Origin: Gnetum montanum
Taxonomy: Eukaryota; Streptophyta; Gnetopsida; Gnetales; Gnetaceae
Direction: 5' to 3'
Assembly: GCA_015680685.1 (NCBI GenBank)
Contig: MNCI01025134.1
Location: 90,232-116,982 of the forward strand
DNA: 26,751 nucleotides
Shown in pieces: positions 1 through 9,961 of this stretch. The position numbers and the translations under genes were made by a program. Positions within the stretch are counted from its first letter, which is position 1; every line of letters starts with the position of its first letter. Under the pieces are notes generated by a model. It saw nothing but the letters and a program-made list of their open reading frames with translations. It made no database searches and had not been told where the DNA came from.

Positions 1-1200
1 AACACAGTATCTCTGTACGAACTCTGGATGTAACGTGTTTCCCCAATGCTCATGGATATGTACCAATATTGGGCATTGGCCTTTGGGATGATCGTACAGG
101 CATATGTTGCATTCATATGTATGATTGGCAATTGAGCGCTTATTCCCTTCATTTCTTTTTTCCGAATGTCTATGGTTTCGCCCCGCTTCTTGGGTTGTGA
201 AAACTCTATCTCCAATGATGTTGACAAATTCTTCACTCTTTTGATTCATCCATTCCAACATCTTATTGATCTTTGTTGCGACTTCTTCTAACAATTGTTG
301 TATTGGCAAAGGTGATGTTTCCACCTTGGAATTTGTTGATCTCTCCTTGTTATGATCATGGACCTTTGTTGAGTTAATATTTTGGTCCCGTTAATGTTTT
401 TCAACACTCTCCCATGTAGCTATTTCTCCTTCTTCTTTTGCTACCCGCTTAATAAGCTCTTCGATTTGATGGGTTCGTAGGTTGTATAATTGACCTTAGG
501 CATACGTTCCTAAGGTCCCTTGGGTTTCATTACGGAGCCCGTCAATGATATGGTACATTAGCCTTTCCTCGGAAAACCCATGGCTTGGACAGTTGTTCAA
601 CAGTGAATAATATCGTTCTAAGGCCATGTCCAAGGGTTCATGTTTTTCTTGTTTCCATCCTTGGATTTGTTTCCTCAAGGCTGACACTCTAGCGTAGGTT
701 TGATATCTTTCATTAAAAACTTCTACCATTGTTGAACAGTGTTGTATCGAATTTGGTTTTAACGATCTATACCATACTTTAGCTTGATCAACGAGTGTCA
801 TCGGAAAGAGCTTTAATTTTTGCCAACTGTTATCAATGTTATTCCATGTGCAGTCATCGTAGAAGGCTAGTAAATGTTGATGCGGATCTGAGAAATAGCC
901 TCCTGAAAATTTAGGAAAGTTATTTAAATCGAGCCTGGGTAGTCGGCTCTCTTTACGATGCCTACGTGAGATTCGAACAGCCTCTTGTATTTGCGTGAAG
1001 CTTGTAGTGGCTAGTGGGGGTTCATCGTCATTATGTAAGTTAAGATTTCGTTTGTTACGATGAAGTTGTTTCTGTTCATTCTTAAAGGGAACTCCCACTT
1101 CAGGTTGTATACTCCAATCTTCATCGTCATATAGCTCATTGGTTCACCAATGAACATCCTCACTAAGTGTGACGTTATTATCGTCTTGTCGGAGAGACAT
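1..1200 (-). pseudogene. Degenerate gag of Ty3/gypsy element G1 (Athila/Tat-like), cut by the window edge
   Basis: This is the structural Gag of a plant Ty3/gypsy retrotransposon, which would form the virus-like particle. Reading starts at ATG 1200-1198, about 110 bases inside the primer site, and stays in one frame to the window edge. Three stops interrupt it: TGA at 1144-1146, TAA at 496-498 and TAA at 391-393. The core gag domain, about codons 85-235, has the usual FSGGYF, KLKLFP, VWYRSL and GWKQ blocks. A zinc knuckle of form C-X2-C-X3-H-X4-C lies at 73-111 (codons 364-376). The same core and knuckle appear in G2 at 19840-20740, which supports the family call. Each stop is one transition away from a sense codon, which fits decay of methylated DNA. 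Protease and pol would lie left of the window. Confidence 0.88.
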
Positions 1201-1312
1201 TGTTGTGTGCGAATTTATGTGACTTTTTATAATTCTTCTTTTTAAGAGATATATCATTAAGTTCTTTACAGCGACCTTGTATGATTTAACTGATCTAGAT
1301 AACTAGCACCAT

Positions 1313-1329
1313 CCCCGGCAACGGCGCCA
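1313..1329 (-). other. Primer binding site of G1, complementary to tRNA-Asp(GUC)
   Basis: The plus strand here reads CCCCGGCAACGGCGCCA, which is the 3' end of plant tRNA-Asp including CCA (recalled from established knowledge). On the minus strand this is a 17-base perfect primer site, one base inside the LTR end. tRNA-Asp priming is common among Athila-like elements. Perfect conservation contrasts with two changes in G2 and about seven in GA, so G1 looks youngest. Confidence 0.88.
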
Positions 1330-2187
1330 ATGATGAGTGGCGAGGTACCCCTACACTCAACCATACGAAACGAGCGTCGCACGCACGATCCGGTCGAACT
1401 CCGCGGATGGACTAGTTGTGGTATCTAGATAGTTAGCCTTAGGTCGCAGTTCACTGTCTTCCCATCTAGACTAGTTTTGCATATGTCACGTATGGTTTAG
1501 TCTAGATGAGATGTATGATGTGTTCTAATCTAATGCTACTCCTGAAGGCAGTGGAAAATAATATTAACTAATTCTAAGCTAAGAGGAAAAGGTAAGAAAA
1601 TCTAATCTAGCCTAAGTGCGACGAGCAACCAATTCCTTGATCAACCGTACACATCTTGGACTTCGTGCACGACTGCCACTGGGACTACCAAGCAGAGGCC
1701 TAGGTACGCCACTGGGATTACCAAGCGCAGACCCCAAATACGCCACTGGGTTACCAAGCGTAGATCCCCCTAGCGACACCACTGGGCTACCAAGCAGTCA
1801 CACTTAAATGCTCGTAATCAAGTCGAACTCGTTCCGCTTCTAGGAGTTTAAGGGTTGAGAGACTAATCGCGATAAGTAACCGATTCCTTAACTAGCCGTA
1901 CACACCCGTAGATGCTCGTAGTCAAGTCGTACCTCCACCGCGTTATGAAAGCAATAAATAACATTAAATAAATAACAATAAATAAACTAAGTGAATGCTG
2001 CAATGATGAAGTAATCTCGATCTTTATTGCCGGTCATGTGCGTGTCCAAGTACGGCACACTCCAATAAAGACACCGTACAATCACATTCACCACACTGTG
2101 GGTAGACACGGGAAAATTCTAACTCTGGAGGGATCAAACTGCCAGAGCTTCGCTACCTAAAACTGGGATGGAAATGAGGGAGAGCTG

Positions 2188-2202
2188 CCTCTTATTTATA
2201 GG
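2188..2202 (-). promoter_or_regulatory. TATA box of the G1 LTR
   Basis: The minus strand reads CCTATAAATAAGAGG. The equivalent site in the G2 LTR (17983-17996) reads CCTATAAATAAGAG, and GA has CCTATAAATA at 4031-4040. Conservation in three copies at the same place in the LTR supports a promoter function. Transcription would run leftward. Confidence 0.75.
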
Positions 2203-2216
2203 AATTGCGGCTGGCT

Positions 2217-2308
2217 GCGATATCGCGTACGCGATATCGCAGGGAAGGACGCGATATCACGTACGCGATATCGCGGGGGATGCGATATCGCGTCGGACGC
2301 GATATCGC
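2217..2308 (-). repeat. Array of GCGATATCGC palindromes in the G1 U3
   Basis: Six copies of the 10-base palindrome GCGATATCGC start at 2217, 2231, 2251, 2265, 2282 and 2299; the third has one mismatch (GCGATATCAC). The first and second copies, separated by GTAC, make a perfect 24-base palindrome, and the third and fourth make a near-perfect one. The array lies just upstream of the LTR TATA box in the direction of transcription, where enhancer elements of LTR promoters normally sit. Confidence 0.9.
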
Positions 2309-2370
2309 GGCCGACGCAAACCGCGTCTCATCAGGTAGCCATGGTAGAGCTATGCGGATGATAGTCAACA

Positions 2371-3449
2371 ATTTTAGCAAGAAACCAAGAGGCGGTGATT
2401 TTCTTTTTCCTTTTCATGGTAGACTTGTGATGGTGGAAAATGTAGGACTAGAGACAACAATGCCTCTACCAGCACATGATAGTAGGATTTGGTAGCTTGT
2501 TTTTTTTCTCTTTCTCTACTATGATGTTGTAGTAGTTGATAGCAACAGTTGTAGGTGCAGGTTCTATAGTTTTGTTCTATTATTTACGAGAGATGCATCC
2601 GTGGCAAGGTTCTCCAAATAAGGACAAATTTCCCTCTCTCATACAGATGCTAGTGATGGGGCATGTTCTGTCTATGCATCAGAGATGCATCAGTGAACCC
2701 CTTTATCCAACCTCTTCTCTCTCTCTCCCTCCTCTAGTGGTTATAGGTAGTATTGGCTATAGCAGAATCTACAATAGATCGACGACAAATGGTAGCAATA
2801 GCCAAGAAGGAAGGAAAATTTATTTTGATTACCTTTTGTATTCTTTAATTTGAGACACTCATTTTAATTAAAATTCACATTTTTTTATTATTTTCAAAAG
2901 GCCACATAGCCCTCTTTAGTTAAGATTATTCCTAGGTTTTCATACCCATACGAGAGGCACCCTAGGCAATAGTCTCCTCAAATGATTTTTTCCCTAGGTG
3001 TTGGTGCATCCAAAATTTATGCATCAACAAGTAGCAAATAAATAATTCTCCTTGAGGCTTTTCTTGTAGTATTCAAATAGATTTTTAAGTACTATTTATT
3101 TCACCCATTTGTGTCCTTAGAATAAAGATAAAGAATGTATATTTTACCTATTAAGCATACTGTTGTTAGCTTAGTAACTCCAAGTCACATGCTTAATTCT
3201 AATAGACAATGAGTTAAAAATTTAAAAAATCATTTGTATAAATTGTATAAAAGAAATTATGAAACTAGTTTAAGACATCCAAGAAGTCTCATTGACTATA
3301 AGTAAAAAATCAACAAACAAATAATTTCCTCCTTAGTGTAAGCTTCATGTTTCTTCTATTTTTTTCTAATATTTATTTAATAAGGTAGGACCCCAAACCT
3401 TGTGTTTCCAATATTTATTTGATAAAGAAGAATCAAAACATTCCCTATA
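2371..3449. other. Intervening DNA without recognisable genes
   Basis: I see no protein family, RNA gene or LTR here. Two short plus-strand open frames (2205-2495 and 2536-2853) have no recognisable domain; the first starts inside the G1 LTR. A CT-rich stretch lies near 2714-2738. The right part may be the decayed downstream end of the LINE at 3450-3790, but its translation no longer matches anything convincingly. Confidence 0.5.
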
Positions 3450-3790
3450 GTAAAATTATACATCTTATTTCATATGCCACAAAGAATGATTTTAGTATTT
3501 TAACATTAACTTCATTTACAAAAGTCATAAAAATATTAAGTATGTGTTGCAATCCTTCCATTCAATTTAAGACTAAGACAATATCATCAATGTAAAGAGT
3601 ATGACAACACTACTTCTAATTGTAATTGCAAATTAAATTAGTACTTTATGCATCCACTCTTCAAGTTCATTAATAAAAAGCCCAAATAAAGTAAATGAAG
3701 GAAGATATCTAATGAGAAACAAGAATGTCCTTTATTCAACTATACAATGCATAAGCATTGTAAAAGATCATGTCATAATCTATGAATAAA
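3450..3790 (-). pseudogene. LINE reverse-transcriptase fragment (non-LTR), distinct from the RTE-like pieces
   Basis: The minus strand encodes a non-LTR reverse-transcriptase fragment that would copy LINE RNA at the target site. Reading from about 3710 leftward gives TLFGLFINELEEWM, then after a stop LFIDDIVLVLN and EGLQHILNIFMTFVNEVNV. The two aspartates of the catalytic Y/F-x-D-D box are present at about 3577-3600. The layout (FGLFI block, about 25 residues, DD box, then EGLQ) is that of LINE RTs, not of copia or gypsy. Several stops break it. Its upstream side ends close to the GA LTR at 3836, so GA may have inserted into it; I could not find the other half. Confidence 0.7.
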
Positions 3791-3835
3791 CATAGCAAAG
3801 TATATAAGTAGTTAAACATGAAATTGCAAGCCATT

Positions 3836-4883
3836 TGATGAATCTTGTGATGGGCTACAACAATAGACATGTGTCAACACATCCCTATCGACACATCTTA
3901 GATGTGTCATTACATATGTGTGGATGAAAATAAGGTGATGTATTTATAGGCAATGCATCCTTGTTGACACATCCCCATTGACATAGCTAAATGTGTTAAT
4001 GCATCTCCATCAATGTAATGCCTATATTTGCCTATAAATACACAAGCACCTACTGCATATTTGATATTGTACAGTCAATAGTGTAGCCAAAATCTTGTAG
4101 TTTGTTTCTGCAAAAGTTAGAAAATTTTTTAAGTGCCTACAATAGGACTTTAAGGATTGTATAAATCCTTATTTGAACATCAAAGTAACTAAACACTTTG
4201 ATGTGCCAACAAGAAAGATGAGGTTCTTGGAACTCCTTGTAGCACTTAAGAATAGAATAGATTTTATTTCATGTAATTTACTTTTCATGTACTTAGTTAA
4301 TATTTACATTTCCATGCACATTAATAAATCATTAGAATGAGTGCAACTAGTTTCAACCATAAACATGTGTTTGCATGGTAATCTCATTAGCATTATTGCT
4401 TAGTTTGTCCAATAGCATAATGATTAGTAATCCTATTTGTGGATATGTGAGTTCAGGATGTGTATAGCAACTTGGGAATGGACACTCATCTCCCCTAGGA
4501 TAGTTAATTAAATATACATAAGTACGACCATCTTGAACATACCATTAACGCTTGGTAATCCCAGTAGTGTTATCACTTGGTTTACCTAGTAGCTTAACAC
4601 TTAGTAAGCTATTAGCATCATAACGAGTTTAGGATGCGTATGGAAGATGCAACTGGATGCTTATGTTAGGAAATTGCCTAGGGCATTAAATAGTTATTTA
4701 GATCAGTATACAATTAATTACTTTATTGTCCACTTATAATAATTAAAATAAATTATAAAATCTATACAAATCATATGCCTCACTTTGGACTAAACCATAC
4801 GTAACCAAGCTACCACTAGTCTAAGTGGGAAGACAACAACCTGTAGTCAATGCCTAACAATCTAGATGCCACACTAGTTCCAT
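3836..4883 (+). repeat. 5' LTR of GA, missing its last bases
   Basis: The LTR starts TGATG at 3836 with a TATA box at 4031-4040 (CCTATAAATA). A block near 4545-4580 (TAACGCTTGGTAATC) and another near 4830 (GGGAAGACAACAA) match the G2 LTR. The U3 contains irregular short repeats around ACACATCC and AATGCATC in place of the GCGATATCGC palindromes of G1. Plus-orientation LTR sequence stops after CACTAGTTCCAT at 4883, short of the normal LTR end; the missing end appears inverted immediately downstream. Confidence 0.75.
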
Positions 4884-4940
4884 CTCTAGAAACAACACCA
4901 ATGATGAATGGCAAGGAATTCCTACATCCAAGCATACATA
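4884..4940 (-). repeat. Inverted LTR end and primer site inside GA
   Basis: Positions 4884-4900 align on the minus strand with the tRNA-Asp primer site (10 of 17 bases, most differences transitions). From 4902 the sequence TGATGAATGGCAAGG matches the minus-strand LTR end of G1 at 1331. The surrounding LTR is in plus orientation, so about 60-90 bases covering the LTR end and primer site have been flipped in place. The right border is unclear. Confidence 0.65.
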
Positions 4941-5160
4941 ATTGGGCAACATCCCTTTAGATGTTTATATTGGCAGATGTCACATCAATCATCCTCTTCT
5001 TTGGTTGAGTCTATAACCCCTTTTACTATAGCTATTTTTGCTAATAAATGTTCCTACTTGTTTCTATGGTATTTTTCCTCTTCTTGTTTTGATCACTTGA
5101 TCCTTTTTGCATTATGCTCTCCTATATGTTTTCTAAGTAGGTTGTAACTTTTTCATTCAT

Positions 5161-5682
5161 CACCTTCCTTTATTTAGGATAGTTTCCTCACATGTGCACA
5201 AAACTCATAGACCTATTGGCTCATCAAAAATAGCACAAGGCCAATTTGGTGCAACATCCTTCCTCACAAAAATAATGTCTTCTAATCATATGCAAAAGCC
5301 AACAACCATCACCACTCAAACACAAAACGTAAAAGATGAACCTATCATTATGGAGAGATAGAAAAATCCATGCATTGCTAATAATGATAAAGGATGCAAT
5401 TGCGGGCCAATAGTTCAAAGTGTCAATATGATCCCTATACCAACACATAACAAACTTAAGGAATAAGGGTGTATGCAAAACTAAGTCTACACAATAGCCA
5501 CTAAACCAAAAGACACCTAGTGGCTTGAACATGAGAATACAAAATTGTTCAAAAAATGCATGGAAACATTCAACCCACTTATCTCATCCATGAGCTTAGT
5601 CATGATGGAGATGGTCCATCCTAAATCAAGAACTAATAAGTGCATTTTCATTTTTTTACATCATTTTAAATATGTTTTTCAT
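5161..5682 (+). pseudogene. Unrecognised degenerate reading frame in GA
   Basis: One plus-strand frame runs 5161-5682 with only four stops (at 5359, 5464, 5482 and 5518) in about 174 codons, far fewer than expected in DNA this AT-rich. It includes Thr/Gln-rich and Lys-rich parts and a CNCG pair at about 5398-5409, but no gag, RT or integrase motif that I recognise. The final part (SMSLVMMEM, about 5587) aligns with the last residues of G2 pol, so the frame enters the pol end in register. It could be a remnant of pol C-terminus fused to unrelated sequence, or a captured frame. Function unknown. Confidence 0.35.
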
Positions 5683-7382
5683 TTTCTTGAGTATTTTATG
5701 GTTTTTTATATATTTTTCTTTATTTGAAATTTTCTTATGTTCTTCTTTATTCTTTATTGCCATCAGGACTTTCATGCCAGCTACAGTTGTTGCTTGATGG
5801 AGGTTTATGACTTATATTATTTACTTGATATCAAATGACTAGATTTCATCTTAGAATTTTGATGTTAATTAATGGAACATTGATTATTTTCATGATATCA
5901 AGTAGTGAATTCATGCCATCCATCATTCCACACAACTCTATAGTTTTTCCTCATTTTAAAAATATGAGGTCCCTTCTTAATAAAAACTTATAATGAATTT
6001 GTGATGTTGGTACTTTTCAAACTTGGAATGAATTAAGTGGATCAACAAGGGTGTGGGTTCAAAGGGATTTTTCACTTTTGTACCTACCTGCCATCTAGGG
6101 TTACATAAGTATTTCCATGGATTCCCAACCATTCCTACATTGACCAATAAAAAAGAACCAATGTCTTTGCATGGTGTGGTTTCCATTGGTAAAAAATAAA
6201 AATAAAAAAATACAAGAAAAAAATAAAAAAAATAATTGGAATTCCAAGCACATCCCTTAAACACAATAATGGGATACAAGCACTGGTTATGGGGCAAGAA
6301 TGACATGTTACCCATGCCTAAAGACACCCCTCTAACTAAGACCCTTTTTACTTTCTGCTCCTCTTTTCATCTTTCTTTGGAATGGTGAGTGGTTTGTGGG
6401 GATATTCATGTACCTTGGAGGGTGAAATGATCTAATGTGCTAATTCAAAGTCACTGGAAGTAGATGATCTTGATTTGGACTAAGGGAGCAAGCTCTTACG
6501 TCATGTTGATCACATCCTTTACAAGGGCCTTCATGTGACCACAATGCAGAACTCTATTTCATACTCTCTCTCTCATCCAGCTATTCTTTCCATGTACCAC
6601 CTCACTACCTCTTCTCATGATTGTATCAATTGGTTCATTTTGAGATAGTCTTCATTCTTTGATGGTTTCTTTGATGATTTGATTTATAACAATCCATAAA
6701 CATTAATCATCCTTGGTGCCCATGGACTCCTTGGTTTAAGGGCATGCAAGGGAATTCAGGGCATGGACCTACTATGGATAGGATCCACTTGCATGCTTCT
6801 TGGTTGGGATGGTTAAGTTCCTTATTCCTTAGCCATTTGCTTTAAAAACATATGTTTTCCACCTTGACGCATCTAGTTTTTATATCCCTAGCAATGTTAA
6901 GGAATGTTCCCAACAATGGCCTATCCATGGGGCATTTCTATACTAGCCCATATTGGTGATGCTGTGTGGACTATGTACAACCCATGGAGTAAGGAGGAGA
7001 AGATGAAGGCATTGTTGAATGTCTTTCACCTTCCACTAGAAGTAGCATCTATAGTAGGATAATTGCAACCACCACGTTAGCCTCAACCATCATTGCCACA
7101 TGTACCAGAGGTTGGAGAAGGTCCTTTAGCATCCTAGAGCATTCACCTCCTAGCATTGTTTGATCTTCTCTTTGTCTTTGATCATCTGAGGATTCTAGCT
7201 ATCCAATTTTGTAAGGGTGTTCAATTTTTTTCTCCTGAACATCCATTTTTGTAATTATTGTAATTCCATACAATTAGGCACTTAGGGTTAATTAGTCTAG
7301 TCTATTTGTCTGTGATTCCATACCTTCCAAATTTTGTAAGAAGCTTGATCCTACTTTTGTTCATTTGAGGATAAAATTTTAG
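5683..7382 (+). other. 3' noncoding region of GA
   Basis: This region matches the G2 region 25100-26440 in order: an A-rich tract after 'TCTTTGCATGGTGTGGTT' (6155-6235), a 'GACATGTTACCCATGCCTAAAG' block (6302-6323), and a 'GGATCCACTTGCAT' block (about 6780-6795). The minus-strand open frame over 5977-6327 is a by-product of the low-complexity tract. At about 6968-7074 a plus-strand frame reads VWTMYNPWSKEEKMKALLN and on to a stop; it might be a relic of an extra ORF after pol, but I do not recognise it. Confidence 0.65.
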
Positions 7383-7397
7383 CTAGTCATGGGGGTA
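7383..7397 (+). other. Polypurine tract of GA
   Basis: CTAGTCATGGGGGTA directly precedes the TG of the 3' LTR. The G run is where plus-strand DNA synthesis would be primed. A close relative of this motif also occurs at the end of pol in both GA and G2. Confidence 0.7.
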
Positions 7398-7655
7398 TGA
7401 TGAATCTTGTGATGGGCTACGTCGATGGGCATGCATCAATGCATCTCTATTAATGTAGCCCTATCAACACATCCCCGTTAACGTATCTTAGATGCATTGT
7501 CACATATGTATGGATGAAAAATAACATGATGCATTTACGAGTAATGGATCTTAGATTCGTTGATGCAGCCCAATTGATGCATCCTCATCAATGCATCCCT
7601 ATCAATGTAGTTAAATGCATTAACACATCCCCATCAACGCAATGTCTATATGTAT
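7398..7655 (+). repeat. Truncated 3' LTR of GA
   Basis: It starts TGATGAATCTTGTGATGGGCTAC like the 5' LTR, then carries more copies of the short U3 repeat (variants of ATGCATCCCTATCAATG). Homology ends near 7655, around or just before the TATA region, where minus-strand copia coding sequence begins. The rest of the LTR was not found to the right of the copia element. Confidence 0.75.
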
Positions 7656-9110
7656 TCCTCTAGATGTGATGGTAATCTTCTTATTGTATTGAATGTCTTA
7701 ATAGCTCATCTTCACTAAAACTATTTTCCTGTTCTTCATATTGTCCCTCCTTGTATACCATGCTATCACCATCTTGTTCGCTAGGATAACCCTCAGAAAT
7801 TTCATTATTAATTTCAATATGTACATATATAGGAGTTACATGATTTAAACAAGTTTTAGCATTTGAAGATTCCTCCTTCATAGATCCATATTTTTCTCTA
7901 AAGATAACATATTGACTATAATAAACCTTTTAGTTTCTAGGTTATACAACTTATAATCTTTGATACTATGTTCATAGCCAAGAAAAATACATTTGATAGA
8001 CTTAGAGTCTAATTTGGACCTATCAAATTTTGGAACATGTACATAGGCTTTACAATCAAAGATCTTTAAATAATTTAAATTCATAGATCTACTAATTCAA
8101 ACCTTTTCTACAATTTTTTCATTAAGTGTTGATAAAGACCTTTTGATAAGATAACATACAGTCATTATAGCTTCATCCAAAAAATGCTTGTCAAGATTAG
8201 ATTCATTGAGCATACATTTGCCACATTCCATCAATGTTCAATTGAAGCATTCGACTAATCCATTTTGTTCAAGAGTCCTTGGAATGGTCTTTTGTCTTTG
8301 AATGCCTTGTTCTCTGGAGAAAGCATTAAATTCATTTGAGCAAAACTCACAACCATTGTTAGTTCTTAGAATTTTGATTTTTTCTCTCAATAATTCTCAA
8401 CAAGAGCTTTGAATTTTTAAAATTTTCCAAGAGAAACATAACATATGGCACCTTCAAAAGAACTTTTTTTAATATTTTTAACTGGTTCACATACATCACT
8501 ATGTATTAATTCTAATATTTGAAGAGATTTGTCATTACTTTTCTAAAAACTATGATACCTTTATTTACCATGTAAACAATGATGGTAGAAATATAAGGAA
8601 TCTTTTGAAAACTTAAATTTACCTTGCTTGTAGAGTTTCTTACGTTCTTTTTCACTAAGGTGTCCCATTTTTTATGCCATAAATCAATACTTAAATTTAA
8701 ATTAATAACTACAAATGTGCTTAAATTTTTTTAATGTCTTAACTTCTAATTTAAACAACTTGCTTGTTTTAACTCTAGAAAGAAAAGAAGATGAACCATA
8801 CATTATTGAAAATTTTCCATCTCCAAAGATAATAGTTAGGTCTACATCATCTAATTCACTTACAAATAAAAAAATGGTAGTAAGTGTTGGATCATGATGT
8901 GTATTGAAAATTGATTTAACTACTCCATCATTAAACTAAATCTTTACATTTCCATAACCTACAACTTTGCACAAACCATCATTACTTAATCTTATCATTC
9001 GAAGATCAAAATATATGCATAGTCACTAAACCAATTAATATGTGAAGTGTAGTGATGAGATGTACCTAAGTCCACATTATCAGAAGAAGAAACAACATAC
9101 AAATCTCCCT
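7656..9110 (-). pseudogene. Copia protease and integrase relic, truncated in the linker before RT
   Basis: Protease would cut the polyprotein and integrase would insert the cDNA. The protease relic is near 9010-9085 (DLGTSHHYTSHINWFS); its active-site triplet reads D-L-G, so the residue after Asp is changed. Integrase follows: the pre-integrase His/Cys region near 8560-8640, first acidic residue Asp at 8495-8497 (HSDVCEP), a residue at 8358-8360 where the second Asp is expected but Asn is encoded (TNNGCEF), and Glu at 8250-8252 (EQNGLVE). The integrase C-terminal part (FDCKAYVHVPKFDRSKLDSKS, 7900-8060) is well preserved, then an acidic linker to about 7690. Several stops and frame changes occur. 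It cannot be active. Confidence 0.85.
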
Positions 9111-9149
9111 CTTGAGTAGGAGGGGCTTTATCACTTTTTGATATATTAC

Positions 9150-9894
9150 ACTCTTTGCCCTTTTTTGGAAGGGCTTTACAATCTTTCTTTACATAACTAA
9201 CTTTACCACAATTCCAACATTTAAGTGTCCTCTTTACAAATTTTTGAGGCTTATTCTTAAATTAAGGCCTCTTAACAAACTTTGGCATTACATCATTTTT
9301 GATACATAATACATCATTTTGAGGAGTAGAAGTCTTTCTCCTTGCTCTTTCAAATAACAAATGACTGATAATATTACCAATAATAAAGTTGGTAGATGTA
9401 TTACTTACAACCATAACAAATGTCTTCCATGAATCTAGAAGCATGTTGAGAAATGTGATGCACCAATCTTCCTTGTTCATTTTCAACTCAATAGATTACA
9501 ATTGATGAACTAGCGTCTTGAAGGTATTCAAACACTTTGCAATAGCTATGCCTTCAACCATTTTCCATTCATATAATTGCTTCTTTAAAAATAACTTATT
9601 TGTTAAGGATTTTGTTTGGTATAAAGCTTGTAGCTTACTCCACAAATCCTTAATAAAAGAAACATTAGAAACATTAAGTAATACAAAATATGATAGATAT
9701 AAATGAATAATACTTATTGCTTTTAAGTTCAATTTTTTCTATTCTTCATTAAAAACTTTCTTTGGCTTCATCCCTGAGGTTGCATTGTGCTAAAATTTTT
9801 GAATCAAAAGAACCTCCATCTTGACCTTTCATAGTTCATAGTTATATTTGTTGATTTTTTCAATCTCAATTTTGGTTAAAGAGTTGGTTATCAT
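9150..9894 (-). pseudogene. Copia gag relic with altered zinc knuckle
   Basis: Gag of the copia element, in a UBN2-type fold. Start ATG at 9894-9892 is 50 bases inside the primer site. The opening residues (KIEIEKINKYNYELW) are typical of copia gag. The most conserved stretch is 9496-9732, with LWSKLQALY, KSLTNKLFLKKQLY and MVEGIAI. A second stretch at 9262-9486 continues the domain. The zinc knuckle at 9178-9219 reads C-X2-C-X4-Y-X4-C: the zinc-binding His is now Tyr, a single C-to-T type change. Stops separate the pieces. Confidence 0.85.
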
Positions 9895-9943
9895 TCCTAT
9901 TACAAATACTTAGACAAAGAAAAAACTATTTTACATGTAACTT

Positions 9944-9956
9944 GGCTCCAATACAG
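9944..9956 (-). other. Copia primer binding site (initiator tRNA-Met type)
   Basis: The plus strand reads GGCTCCAATACAG, a mutated form of the 3' end of plant initiator tRNA-Met. It lies five bases inside the LTR end and 50 bases before the gag start, exactly where expected. Confidence 0.55.
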
Positions 9957-9961
9957 ATTTT

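Larger units (their letters stand above)
1331..2370 (-). repeat. 5' LTR of gypsy element G1
   Basis: On the minus strand the LTR begins TGTTGAC at 2370 and ends CATCA at 1331, next to the primer site. The 3' border is firm. The 5' border is inferred from the TG dinucleotide and from the distance to the TATA box, since the partner LTR is outside the window. The length is about 1.04 kb. Shared blocks with the G2 LTR include the TATA region, a CCAGAGTTAGAATT block about 80 bases downstream of it, a 'GGGAAGACA' block and the last 30 bases. CpG is frequent here, unlike GA, which suggests a younger insertion. Confidence 0.75.
3836..7655 (+). mobile_element. Short gypsy-family element GA lacking recognisable gag and pol
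   Basis: Both LTRs begin with the same bases, TGATGAATCTTGTGATGGGC, at 3836 and 7398, and a polypurine tract precedes the second. The interior is only about 2.5 kb. It matches G2 only from the end of pol onward: the CTTAGTCATG block at 5595, the A-rich tract near 6190 and the 'GACATGTTACCCATGCC' block near 6302. It therefore looks like an internally deleted or non-autonomous relative (LARD-like). The two LTRs differ by many substitutions and indels, so the insertion is old. The 3' LTR is cut near 7655, where copia sequence begins, so a target-site duplication cannot be checked. Confidence 0.75.

Noticed and set aside
2205-2495. Overlapping open frames on both strands across the GCGATATCGC array
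   Set aside because: They are created by the palindromic repeat and lie in the LTR U3; the two strands look alike because the repeat is self-complementary.
5977-6327. 116-residue minus-strand frame with hydrophobic stretch
   Set aside because: Antisense to the GA noncoding block and its A-rich tract; the homologous G2 region lacks the frame.
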